From positions 68,205,514 to 68,269,513 of the forward strand of contig NC_133063.1 of the NCBI RefSeq assembly GCF_048771995.1: DNA of 64,000 bases. The letters run 5' to 3'. Numbering within the stretch: the first letter of the stretch is position 1; every line of letters starts with the position of its first letter. Under the pieces are notes generated by a model, which did not search any database, was not told the DNA's origin, and saw only the letters and a list, made by a program, of their open reading frames with translations. Shown here in pieces: positions 13,001-23,874 of the stretch. The position numbers and the translations under genes were made by a program. This stretch comes from Taeniopygia guttata (taxonomy: Eukaryota; Chordata; Aves; Passeriformes; Estrildidae).

Positions 13001-15701
13001 TTCCTGAGTGTCAGATCCTCAGGAGTGTTTGTCTGGTGCCTTGTATGTTTCAAAGGAAGGCAATGTTTATGAAAGCAGCTCAGAGACAGTCCTTTAGCTC
13101 ATTGGTACTTTGACTAGAGCATGTCAGTATCATTCTGAAGAACAAAGGGATTGTCAGGCTACTAGACCTGCAAGTCATCCTATATCTCAAATTGTTTCTG
13201 CTCTAGCCAAATCAAAAGGATAAGAAAAGGCATGAGAGAACTCCTTGAACTTGTGGTAACTCCTGCTAGTATCCAGCTGTGCCACTTGAAAGTATTTATT
13301 TTGTGGTATGTGCTTTTCTCCCTGGAAGCTTGTCAAGTGGCAGAGTGGGGTCTCTGCTTTCTGGTGTAAGTATTTTTTGGTTGATAAAATTATATCCTGT
13401 CACTCACTTATCTTCTAGAACATTATTATAATAAACAGTTTTTCCAAAACAGAATTTTGATGGTAAGCTACTATATTCAGCTAAAAAACCCAAACCCCCC
13501 AGGTTTAAAACTTGTGATTTTGCTTTAAAAAATGTATAAGAATGAGAGACCTTCAAAAACATTGAAGTAAAACCTAATGCAATAAAGCAACTGTATGTAC
13601 CTTTATTTGAAAAATTATTTGCTCTTTTTTACTTTGAAACCACAGCCTAGTCCTCTTCCATGACCCATTTTTTGTGATGTAAAGATGCCATATTGCTTCA
13701 TGCATGAAAGTCCCTGATACTGTAGCTAACATCTATTGGCTTGGACTTGCTCTCCCATAATTGATTTACGACCTTGGGTGAGAAACCACATGGAACAGCC
13801 TCTAAGCATAATTATGACCAATTGCACCTGCACTCCTCAAAGCAAATGCTACCAAAATCTCAACTCAGCATAATTCTACTCTATGTGGTACCTGAAAAGA
13901 ATAAATCACGGAAGGACTCCATGGAAAGAATTTTATTTCTTACAGGAAATCAACATTTTTCATAAACTTCTCCACAGTTCAGGGAAAGATGGGAGCCAAG
14001 AAATTCAAGATCCCATGTGAGGTGGTGGGCTTGATTTGTCTCAATGTGGTCACACCTCAGTTGCTCAGAGGAGCCTTTGGAAGTGTAACAGGACCCTTCA
14101 TTGTGGTGTAAAATCTATCATGTTCAAACAGAGAAGATATATCAAAAGGTAATTTTTCCTCTATTTAAAAAAAAAATTATTTGAAGAAATGTTTTTAATT
14201 ACAAGGAAGCTAATTTTATTTCCTACCCTAAATACATATCCTTACATGTCTTTTGGGACAGCGGTAGTTACAGTTTCTAAGAAAGTTTTTTTAGATTCAA
14301 AATGTAGCTTATATTTGCTTACATTTAATTGCAAAATTCACTGTGCTGTTTTATTAAATTGTCTGAAAGTAATTAAGGAGCACATATTGCAGTTAAATAC
14401 TATTTGTTAAAGATGTCATAAAAAATTTTGTTGAAATATGTCCTGGAGAAAAGTCTTTCTAGTGAAACACAAATCTTTCTCAAAATATTTGTTATCTTGG
14501 AGAAATAAAGCATTATCTCATCCCAAAATACATTTTTTTTTCTCAATTTTTGGTACCTGGACAAACATCTTTTTGAAAGAGATTAAAATGTTGAAAAAAA
14601 TCCAGGCAAATGTAATTTTATTTTTGAGGGGTGGAGGGAGTTGAGGGGAGACCAAGTATGAGGAAAAATAGAGTTTTATGAACAGCTGTGTTTCTTACAG
14701 ACCTACCATAATAAATCAGCATTTGTCAGTAATCAAAAGAGAAAAAAAATGTATCGGGTATCAGACATATTTTAGTTTCAAGCTTCCATGGGATTATTAT
14801 AAGCAACAGCAAGCAAAAATATACCTAAAATGTATTAAAATACGTGAAGACCTCTCGTAAGAGAAAAATAAACCCTACCCTCCTCTTTGCAGTTTCTCTC
14901 TTGGCTAAGGCAAACTCACAAAAGTGTTTGGCTGTTCTGGCTGCACCTTCAAGCAGTGTGCATGAATCCAGGCTCCTCAGGCCAGGGAGAGCACTGGAGA
15001 TGTTTTAATGGGAATTCAGGGAGAAGCATAGAGCTGAGGATGGGCTTGGCTGGCCGGGGCTTGCCCAAGCTTGGCACAGCCCATGTGCAGCGCTGCACTC
15101 ACCCAGCCCAGGGAGGCTGAGCCGGAGCACTCTTATTTTGTTTTCCTTGCCTCTCTGGAGACTGCAACAGCTTTTGCCTGCCATTACAAATTGCAAGCCA
15201 ACCTTGTTTCTACAGTGTTTCACCTGCATTTTGCTGCTGACAATTGTCTATGTGCCAGTAAAGAGGCCTGGATATGTTGTTCCAAATTTTCAGCTGGATA
15301 TTGCCATATGGTTCAATTTTCGCTCTGAAAATGATGTTTATCCTTCAGAGTTCTTCTGACATCTTAATAGCATTTTTCTGTGCTACTCCTACATTTCTGC
15401 TGACACCTTCAGCACACAGGTGGCTGCACATAATAAATATATATTTAAATTAGGGACGGCTTTTCCAGCAGAAAATGTGGTAAAAAAACCCCAGCCTAGA
15501 TAATGCAATAGCTCTTTCTGAGGTAGATACAAAAAGAGGGACTGTATTTAACCTGAGGTTAATTTTAATGATATCAATTAACAGAAAAAAAATTAAAATT
15601 TAATTATTCTTCTGAAATCTATCTTAATATCTTCTAATTTGCAGGTGGTGTCCTGTGGTTGTTGTGGGCACTTCGTTTGTTTGTGGTTTTATTTGGTTTG
15701 G
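10033..15701. other. Unique non-coding stretch, no gene recognised
   Basis: AT-rich sequence with only short open frames on both strands and no recognisable exon or repeat family. Small items are an A16 run at about 11455-11468, T-rich runs near 10660-10685, and a GC-richer patch at about 15020-15130. Nothing here supports a functional call. Confidence 0.6.
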
Positions 15702-15724
15702 TTTTTTGTTTTGTTTTGTTTTGT
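15702..15724. repeat. (TTTTG)n simple repeat
   Basis: About four TTTTG units follow a TTTGG-rich lead-in. This is a short pentanucleotide microsatellite in a T/G-biased stretch. Confidence 0.85.
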
Positions 15725-15848
15725 GTAAGGTTTGGAAAGAAGGTGAATAGAAAACCAGTGATTCCAAGATTCAGTTTTGTATGTGAGTGCTCTTCATTGC
15801 CATTGAAAGCTTGGGCAATGTCTGACAGTGCTTGACATAGTGAAGTCC

Positions 15849-15884
15849 ATGTTTTGTTGTATGTTTTGTTCTATGTTTTGTTGT
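15849..15884. repeat. 12-bp minisatellite, three units
   Basis: Three head-to-tail copies of ATGTTTTGTTGT, with a single change in the middle copy (GT to CT). It lies about 125 bp after the (TTTTG)n tract and probably arose from the same T/G-rich background. Confidence 0.9.
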
Positions 15885-16174
15885 ACTGGCTGCATGAGGC
15901 TGACTTTATCTGCTACAGAGAAGAAATCCAGGTTTGCTTCATACTTTCAAGTACTTTCAAGCAGTTACCTGACAATCTGTTGATCCCAATCCAAGGTCCA
16001 AGAAGTTGTTTGGCTGGAGTGTTTGCATAGCGTACAAAGGAATGTGACTAAAGTTATTACATTTTTGGATCTGAGTGGCAATTTGTATGCACTTGATGCA
16101 TTGTCTTCCCTCTTGTCTCTTGTTCTTCAATGTGTATATGACTTACTGGGCCAAGACTTACTCTCTTGTGATAG

Positions 16175-16300
16175 TCATAGAATCATGGAATGGCTTGGAA
16201 TGCAAGGGATCTTAGAGAGATCCACCCCTTCTGGCCCACGGAGGCAAGAACATCTTCCATTTGACCAGGTTGTTCAGAGCCCTATCCAGAAAAAATATTG
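16175..16300 (-). mobile_element. CR1 LINE 3'-end fragment, minus strand
   Basis: The left edge TCATAGAATCATGGAATGGC is the reverse complement of the CR1 terminal repeat region. It continues into diverged text that follows the CR1 3' untranslated pattern, including a GACCAGGTTGTTCA block at about 16262-16275. Only the 3' tail is present, as expected for strongly 5'-truncated CR1 insertions. Divergence by eye is high, so the right boundary is approximate. The overlapping open frame at 16023-16400 is a chance frame through this repeat. Confidence 0.75.
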
Positions 16301-19300
16301 TCAAGAATTGCTGCAGGAAAACCATTCAGCAGCTTATCACTGTGCTTTTCTTCTTCAAGCAATCCCTGTCAGATGTAATACCAGATTGCCATCCTTGTGA
16401 AGCAACCGCTGCAGGGCCCAGTTGTCAGTGGCCTGCTGCACAGCCCAGGAGAAAAACCACCAAGATAATTTCCCATGAACTTTAGCTGAACCTAGTAAAA
16501 TATGGGCCACTCTGCATGCTGCAGTAAATGAATGTGACCTCCATTTATCTTTCATAATATCAATATTTTCTGTGGTTTAAGGCATTCATTGCTTCCTTTT
16601 GCTGTCAAGGAAATGAAGGAAATACATTTCAGTAGCACTTTACAGAATGTACTTACCTTCAGTCATTGCTGTAAATATGCAGTGATCATATTTTCGTTGT
16701 GCAAAATAAATCAGAATGTTTTGCCAGTTAGCTCACTGAAGTCTCAGCTGAAGTTATGACTGGTGTCAGTTTTTCCCTTGTTAGTAAACTTCTTTGCTAC
16801 ATCACATTTTTAATGCATTTGACTATTTCAAAGTTATAGTTAATGATGTGCTGGAATAAAATCAAGGTCTGCTGAGCATAATTTTTCATGTTTTGTTTAG
16901 AACAGCATGGCTCCCATAAATAATAGTGGGATTTGTAGAGTGCCCCACCTTTACAGTATCTAAAGTCCTGAACAGAGTAATGAATGCAGGATTAGAAGTG
17001 CCAGTCATTGGCATATAATGACAAAGTAAAAAAATAAAACATGATCATGTGGGACCTAAGGAGAACAAGAAGAAAAATAATAACAAAAGCCACAGAACCA
17101 GCATGTGGGAAATAGCTTAAAAGTCAAGCACATCTAGAAGGGCAGTCTTTAAAAGGGGAAAGGAGTGAAAGAAGACCAAAGAAAGGTTTAAGCATGCCAA
17201 GAAGTCTGGTGCAGTAGAAGCAAGACTAGCTGCAGGTCTCAAGCACTACAGAGGTATGTAGACGCGAGCATACTCACTCACATGTTCTGGGGATTACTCC
17301 AGACCTTTCATCTCATAATTTTCTGGGATGATGCTGAGAAACAAGTCACTAAAGTATCAAGGCCTCATTAGGACTACTTAGCAAATATATACCTTTTAGT
17401 AGTATCTGCGACTTTCAAAGCTGAGGTTGATGCCAAGGGCAAGCACTAACACCCCTGGCTAGCTGGTCTTGAGGTTGCTTGCCTGCTGTTGACCCTTTAC
17501 AACCCCCAGAGATTCAGAGGTTGCTTGCAAATTTGGGTCTTGGGAAGATCTCTGGCTTCAGGTCTCTGGCTGATGCGGACGATGGCAATGCACAGCCTTA
17601 TGGAGACTCCTGGCTTAGCAGTTATTGGTGCACTCGATCCATGCAAAAAATGTACCAGAGCTCTCTCAGAGGCTGCTGGCTCAACATTCACTGTGACTAA
17701 AACAGATCAAAACTAGAGGAAGTTTCTGGGAGTTGTGGTGCATGCGAGTGACCTGACAGTTGTCATGTGAGTGGATTGTTCTGGGATGGGACATGGGATG
17801 TGGAAAGAAATGAATACTACAGATGGCTGTGTACTTCAGCCATATTGAAATGGGCTTATATGAGTGAGGAGAAGTGTGAGGAGAATTGTGGAAAGGGAAT
17901 ATCCTGCTGCCTCTTCTCACTCACTCTCCTCTTTCTCATGTATGCTACATCTCCACTGAGGACTTTGCCATGTCAGCCAGGTGAATGTGACTATTTGGTA
18001 GTCTGCATAAGGACTTTTTTTTTTGGTTCCTACTCCTTCTGTTCACTTTTTTGACCTTGATCCCTTTTTTTGAGTCTGTCATCATCCCTTTCTCCTTCTG
18101 AGAACACCTCTCTCTTCTGCCTCTGTCACAGCTTTCTTTCAGCATGCTACTGCCACAAATCCTTTTCTCAATCTTTACTTTTATTTTTCAACCACCAAAA
18201 AATGTCAGCTGTGCAACGTCTTGATGCTTCTCCAGCTTATCTGGCTCTGGGGGAGAGCCACGTCAGCTTTGCAGCTGTGCAGTTTTCCTTGCACTGTTGC
18301 TCCCTCCCATGATCCCCACAGGGATCAGCTCTCCCTCCACTCATTCTGCCAGCCATTCTGCAGGAAGCTGGGCAGGTGTCCCTAACCTGTTATAGTTTCT
18401 TGGCTCCTCTGCCATGGTGAGCACTGCTGTGTGGAAGTACAAAGCACATGGTGACAGTGACAGCTGTAGTGAGGGAGTGGGTGGAGAAAAAGCCAGGCAA
18501 GCACCCAGGTGCAAACCACTCCCTTATCACATTGCTGCAGCGAAGCCTTGAACCAGAAAATACATGGTGAACTGCCTAATTTGAATGCAACTGGTTTAAG
18601 TGGGTTTAGATTTCAACTAAAAATACCCACTCAGCCTTGGCCACAATCCTTCATATTGTGTCTGTTGAGTTTATGGGAACACAAAGTTAATTGCTTATGT
18701 GTTTCCAGAACTTCTATGGTATTTAATTTAAGATAACGCATGAGGAAGTGTGTTTGCAGTTGAACTTAAGTTCTTTTTTACCTCCACAGTTTATAGTACA
18801 CAAATGTTATTTTTACAACAAATTCTTCCTGGTCACTACAGAGTAACTGACAGATCTGATGCAGACTGAACACAGAGGTTGTTCCTCTTGACATCAGTCA
18901 CTCTCCTAGCTGGCACACTGCTCTGATATCCTTGCTAGTTGCAGTATAACAGTTCTAAGGGAAAGCAGGAGGCTGTATTGCTGAGGCTACTGGTTTGACA
19001 TCATTATCACCAACACATCATTGCATATTAAAGAAAAGCATGGCCATAAGCAATTGAAACAGGGAGACTTAGGTGCTAGTGACTTTGGAAAAACTGTGCA
19101 CAATGCTCTTTGATTTAAATACAATTAGTCTACAAAAGTGACAGCCCTGCTTCACTCTGAAGCTTCACAGCCCTCTCTGATCTAATAACATCACTGTTGC
19201 CAAGACCATGGTATGATTTTGGTTGTTTTAAAAAGGTACCATATCAATGATGAAAGTGAATGGTCTGACAGTGTAGCTAACCTATGCAAAGAAAAATAAC

Positions 19301-22300
19301 TAATAATGAAATAATTCTAGCTATCTTGGGCAGTGAAAATAACCCCAACCAACCTCCCAAACTTAGAAACATCGAAGAAAGAGAAGCAATATCTGTGGCT
19401 GGTCTTGAAAAAAAGGAGATAAAATGAGATTATTTTAGGGCAATCTGATTATTTGCTGAAATCTGGTCAAGACTGTTAGGCTGTAAGACTGCCTAGGAAA
19501 AGTGAAAAGGACCACCTTAGAAGTGGGGTATCCCAGAAAAGTTAATGAAAATCTTCTAATAAGACCTAAGAATTACTTGTTTATACTTCTTTATGAGTAA
19601 CATCTAAGATGTCAGGCAATATGTATTAGCTGTGCCTTTACCTGTGTTTCTTATTAAGAAGGTTTGGGCTTTTTTAATCTGTAGGTTGCCGAGAGAGATG
19701 ATGAAATCTCTGTTACTGGAGGTACAGCAAGCTTTGTAGGGCCAAGCAGTCTAACTTCACTTCAAAACTGACCCTGCTTGGAGCAGAGAATCAGATCACA
19801 AGCGTCCAGGGTTCCATCCAATCTGTATTATTACATGACTCTATATATTGGCCCTACCTACTTTCTAATGTAGGGTTTCAAGAATAAAAACAAACAAGCA
19901 AGCAAACAAACAATTCCATATGAAAAATAGCATTGGGCTTTCCTTAAAATTAATTTTTAATATGTTGAATTATTTATTTGTTTTAACTGTGGAAAATTTC
20001 AATGGACAGTTACGTCTGGTTCTACCACATTGAAATTTTTTATTTAAAAAATACAAATTATGAATTAACAGGTTTTAAAATGATGTAAGAATTCATAACA
20101 GAGATTAAATACACATTGTTTATTAATTGTTGGTATTGATTATCTGTTTAAAAGCAGATGCATGGTAATATAAAATTCTTCCCCTTTCCGCTGGTGTATG
20201 AAGCAGAAAAGCAGCAGCTGAATTTACTGCATTAGTACCTCTGTCCATGCAGTACCTTCAAAATCCGGAAGGAGTGTCTTTAGCCAGGAGAGGAAAAGGA
20301 GGCATTAATTCTTTCATTGGTAAAAGCCCTAAAGCATACCTTGACAATCACTTTCCTGCCCAACGGACAGAAGATATTGAATGCCAAGGAGCCTTCTCAC
20401 AGAGATCTGTGACAATGCTTAACTAGTTTATTGATAGTAACTGAAGTTGACTCTTGCTTTTTCAGTCCCTGCTGTGAGTTTTCAAAAGGTAATACTGTTT
20501 CATTTTCTTCCTGTACATATGACAAAGGAATCCATACGTCTCAGGTCCTGTGTTTTCCAACTTCCCTCAAACACAATCTTTGAGGAATAAGTATCTGCTG
20601 TGTGAGGGAAAATTTAAAATGTCTTGAAACTTTTGAGGTAGTGGTTTGAATATTTCTTTTAACCTGTTCATCTGCGGTTGTGTCCTCTCCTTTGATACGC
20701 CTGACCAACAATAGTTTTCAGTAATGCTGGTTAATCAGTCTTTAAACACTGTTTCAAGTCTTTAAACAATCTTTAAACAGTTTAGCTTTAAAAATATCCT
20801 ATAGAAACCTTCAATTCTGTAAACAATCAGAAACCTACAAATCTTAATCTCTTCTGTTTCTTCCATCACCCCCTTCTACAAGCTGGATCTAAATGATATT
20901 GCTTGGGATGGGTGAAGTTCTCATTACAGCCTTTTCACTCCTGGTTTCTCCATTTCCATGTCAAGCTCATGAACATATGTATTTGCAGCCTGGGGGTGTT
21001 ATAAATCCCCCGCCCCAAGCAGAACCAGGAGGTAGCTCAGCTCTATTGTTTCAAAGGGAATTACAAAACTCGCATCTTAAAAAGGTCAACGGCAAGTTGT
21101 GACTGCTGATGGTATTGGAAACAGCAGATAAAATGCTTTTCACGTTATGAAGAAGACAAACAGCAAGCATAATGCAAGTGAGGACAGATAGCCTTTTCTT
21201 CACTGAAGTATCTATTACCTCTGGACAGACTACTTAAGAAAACTTTAAATCTAACCTATGGTCTCATATTACCTTTAAAAGGAAAAATAAACCCTGGAAA
21301 GTAACATAAAACAGTCTCTAATCAAAACTATTTTATCACAGTCAACTCAAAGTGGTTAACAAAAGTTTTTCATTCCACTTAATGATGACAAGCAGAAAGT
21401 ACAAGTTTGTTCTTGGAAGGGTGGAAGGTAACTAACAAAACCCACAGGTGACAAAGGAGGTTTGTCAGACACAAACTGGGAATTGTTTTATGAACTGTTC
21501 CAAGCAGAACCTTAATCATCTGACTCACTGGTTAGCCCAGAGGACTCTGTTTTGCCCAAGCACATTTTCGATACATATTTAAAGTCAGAATTCTGTTTAA
21601 CTTTTAACCTCAGTGAAAGCAATCTGTACTACAACTGTTCCATCAAGTGTCTGGAGAGATGTCAGGAGGTTGGTTGCCCTCACTGGGAGCAGCATTCTAC
21701 ATTTTCTGCAACGTATTATAAAGAAAGAGAAGAAGCCAAGAAAATGCAACATTCAGTCTTTAGTCGGTTTCCCACATAGTCTATCTTGTTAAGCATTTCC
21801 TCTGAAGAGAGTTTTCACGTTACCACATGTATTATCTTCTGCCTTCTCTTTCAGGAAGTTGTCCATCATAACAGCCTTTTACCACTTTTATTTGAGATAG
21901 CAAATTTTACTACAATATCCATGGCCTTCTAACTTTGTTAGCATTTTATTTGTGTTTCTTACATCTGATGTTATCAGTCAAATAATGCAAAATGTTCCAA
22001 AGACATATTTCTTACTGCACACTCACCACTCCCTCACCTTATTTATTTGTGAGTTAATTTATTTTCCCTCTATTTCCGCCTTCTGTGCAGGAGGCATGGG
22101 TGATGTAATGGGTGCTAGTCTTGTGATGAAAGCAGCTTGTCATCACCACGTGTTTTTTCTCTACCTGTTGTTTCATTACAGCCTATCCTAAAAGATTTTG
22201 GTTTCTTATCAGCTGGGGTTCTGCTGAGTGTGTTTCACAATGGTACTCGTCTTTCCATCCTACATTCCTACATTTTGATGGTTTGGATTTAGCACTGGGG

Positions 22301-22461
22301 ATGGGGAATTCATTTGTAATGTCACATTAAGACTCAGTGATCCATCACTGTAGTGCTGTGATTCATGTATTTGCAGAGATAGCCCTGCAAAATTTGTCCG
22401 TAAAATGACTTTCAAGATTTACTTCTGGGAAGACTTCAGCTCATTTTCATAACCTTCTTTC
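16301..22461. other. Unique non-coding stretch, no gene recognised
   Basis: No exon, RNA gene or clear repeat family is visible. Small items are a T10 run at about 18015, an (AAAC/AAGC)n patch at about 19888-19913, and clustered CTTTAAACA copies at 20741-20782. Open frames are all under 100 codons and unconvincing. Confidence 0.6.
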
Positions 22462-23372
22462 ATACAGAATCACACAGAATTACTAGCTTGGAAGAGACCT
22501 TCAAGATCCTCGAGTCCAACCCATGACCTAACACCTCAACTAAACCATGGCACCAAGTGCCACATCCAGTCTTTTTTAAACACATCCAGGGATGGTGACT
22601 CCACCACCTCCCCAGGCAGGCCATTCCAGAACTTTATAACTATTTCTGGAAAAGACATTTTCCTAATATCCAACTTGTGTTTTTCTTGATGCAGCTTAAG
22701 ACCATGTCCTCTGGTTCTGTCAGTTGCTTCCTGGAGAAAGAGACCAACCCCACCTGCCTACAGCCACCTTTAAGGGAATTGTAGAGAGTGATAAGGTCAT
22801 CTCTGAATGTCCTTTTGTCCAGGCTAAACACCCCCAGCTCCCTCAGCCATTCCTCACAGGGTTTGTGTTCCAAGCCCCTCACCAGCCTCGTTGCCTCCTC
22901 TGGATGTGCTCACGCACCTCAACATCCTTCCCAAACTGAGGGCCCAGAACTGGACACAGCACTCAAGGTGTGGCCTCACCAGCGCTGAGTACAGGGGGAG
23001 AATGACCTCCCTGCTCCTGCTGGCCACACCATTCCTGACACAGGCCAGGATGCCCTTGGCCTTCTTGGCCACCAGGGCACACTGCTGGCTCCTATTCAAC
23101 CGCTGTCAACCAGCACCCCCACTCCCTTTGTGCCTGAACACTGTCCAGCCACACTGCCCCCAGCTTGTAACGTTGTAGGGGATTTTTGTGGCCAAAATGT
23201 ACAACTCGGCACTTGGACTTGTTAAACTTCATCCTATTTGACTCTGCCCATCCATCCAACAGTTTGAGGTCTCTCTGCAGAGCTCTCTCCTACCCTCCAA
23301 CTGATTGACACATGATCCCAGCTTAGGGTCATCTGCGAATTTACTAATGAAAGACTTAATAATCTCATCCAT
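22462..23372 (-). mobile_element. CR1 LINE fragment (copy A), 5'-truncated, minus strand
   Basis: This is the 3' part of a CR1 retrotransposon. The 3' end at 22462 has the AGAATCACA-type terminal motif followed by the CTTGGAAGAGACCTTCAAGA block. Reading leftward on the minus strand, the C-terminal reverse-transcriptase region appears as two open pieces (22854-23099 and 22640-22882) in different frames, so the frame is broken. The FADD catalytic box of the reverse transcriptase is still readable at 23328-23339. The element stops about 30 bp further on, directly before the LTR that starts near 23399. Positions 22859-23201 are almost identical to CR1 copy B at 52454-52796, although the rest differs clearly. 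It is a dead fragment; no activity is expected. Confidence 0.93.
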
Positions 23373-23398
23373 TCTTTGGCTCTACTTATTTGTTTGTC

Positions 23399-23874
23399 TG
23401 TGTCCTCATTTTGGCCAGAACAGAGTTAATTTTTCCACATTAGCTGTGAGGGGATGGATCCTGGAGCTGGTCTACATCCTTATTCTATACCATACACATC
23501 GCTGGTGGGGAGGGGGTTGGATGTGTGTGTGTTTGTGTGTGTGGAATTGGGGGATTCTCACTTTGGAAAAGAAGATGTGTGTGGCTTCTGGTTGTGAGCA
23601 AATGTGGTGGGCATAGGATCCATCCACCATCATCCATTGTCTCAGGCTAGTGATGCAAATCACTTTCTCCTTTGTGCACTGTTGTTATTACTATTGTTGC
23701 TATTACTGTTTGGTTTTTCATCTCATTGCTGTTTCCAGTAAATTGTTCTTATCTCAACCCATAGTCAAAAAATTCACCTTTTGTGTCTCCCACTGGAGCA
23801 GTGAGAGTAATGGTTTGTGGTACTGTTTTCAATGGAAGTACTAAATTGAGGAACACTGTTACTAAACCATGACA
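23399..23874 (+). mobile_element. Solo LTR (avian ERV), plus strand, abutting CR1 copy A
   Basis: The 5' part carries GCCAGAACAGAGTTAATTTT, matching the U3 start of the LTR at 58343, and the 3' end reads TAAACCATGACA as in the LTR ending at 10032. The late region around 23727-23760 (GCTGTTTCCAGTAAATTGTT and a following TCTCAACCC) corresponds to the R/U5 part. A short (TG)n-rich tract lies at about 23519-23542. The body is shorter than the full LTR at 58343, and no clean target duplication was found. It begins about 27 bp from the point where CR1 copy A ends, so it probably inserted into or beside that element. Confidence 0.75.
23519..23542. repeat. Short (TG)n tract inside an LTR
   Basis: An interrupted TG dinucleotide run (TGTGTGTGTGTTTGTGTGTGTG), within the U3-side part of the LTR at 23399-23874. 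Confidence 0.8.

Noticed and set aside
22854..23178. Nearly identical short open frames here and at 52449-52773 as a small gene family
   Set aside because: Both are the CR1 reverse-transcriptase end and its antisense frame within the shared patch, not host genes.
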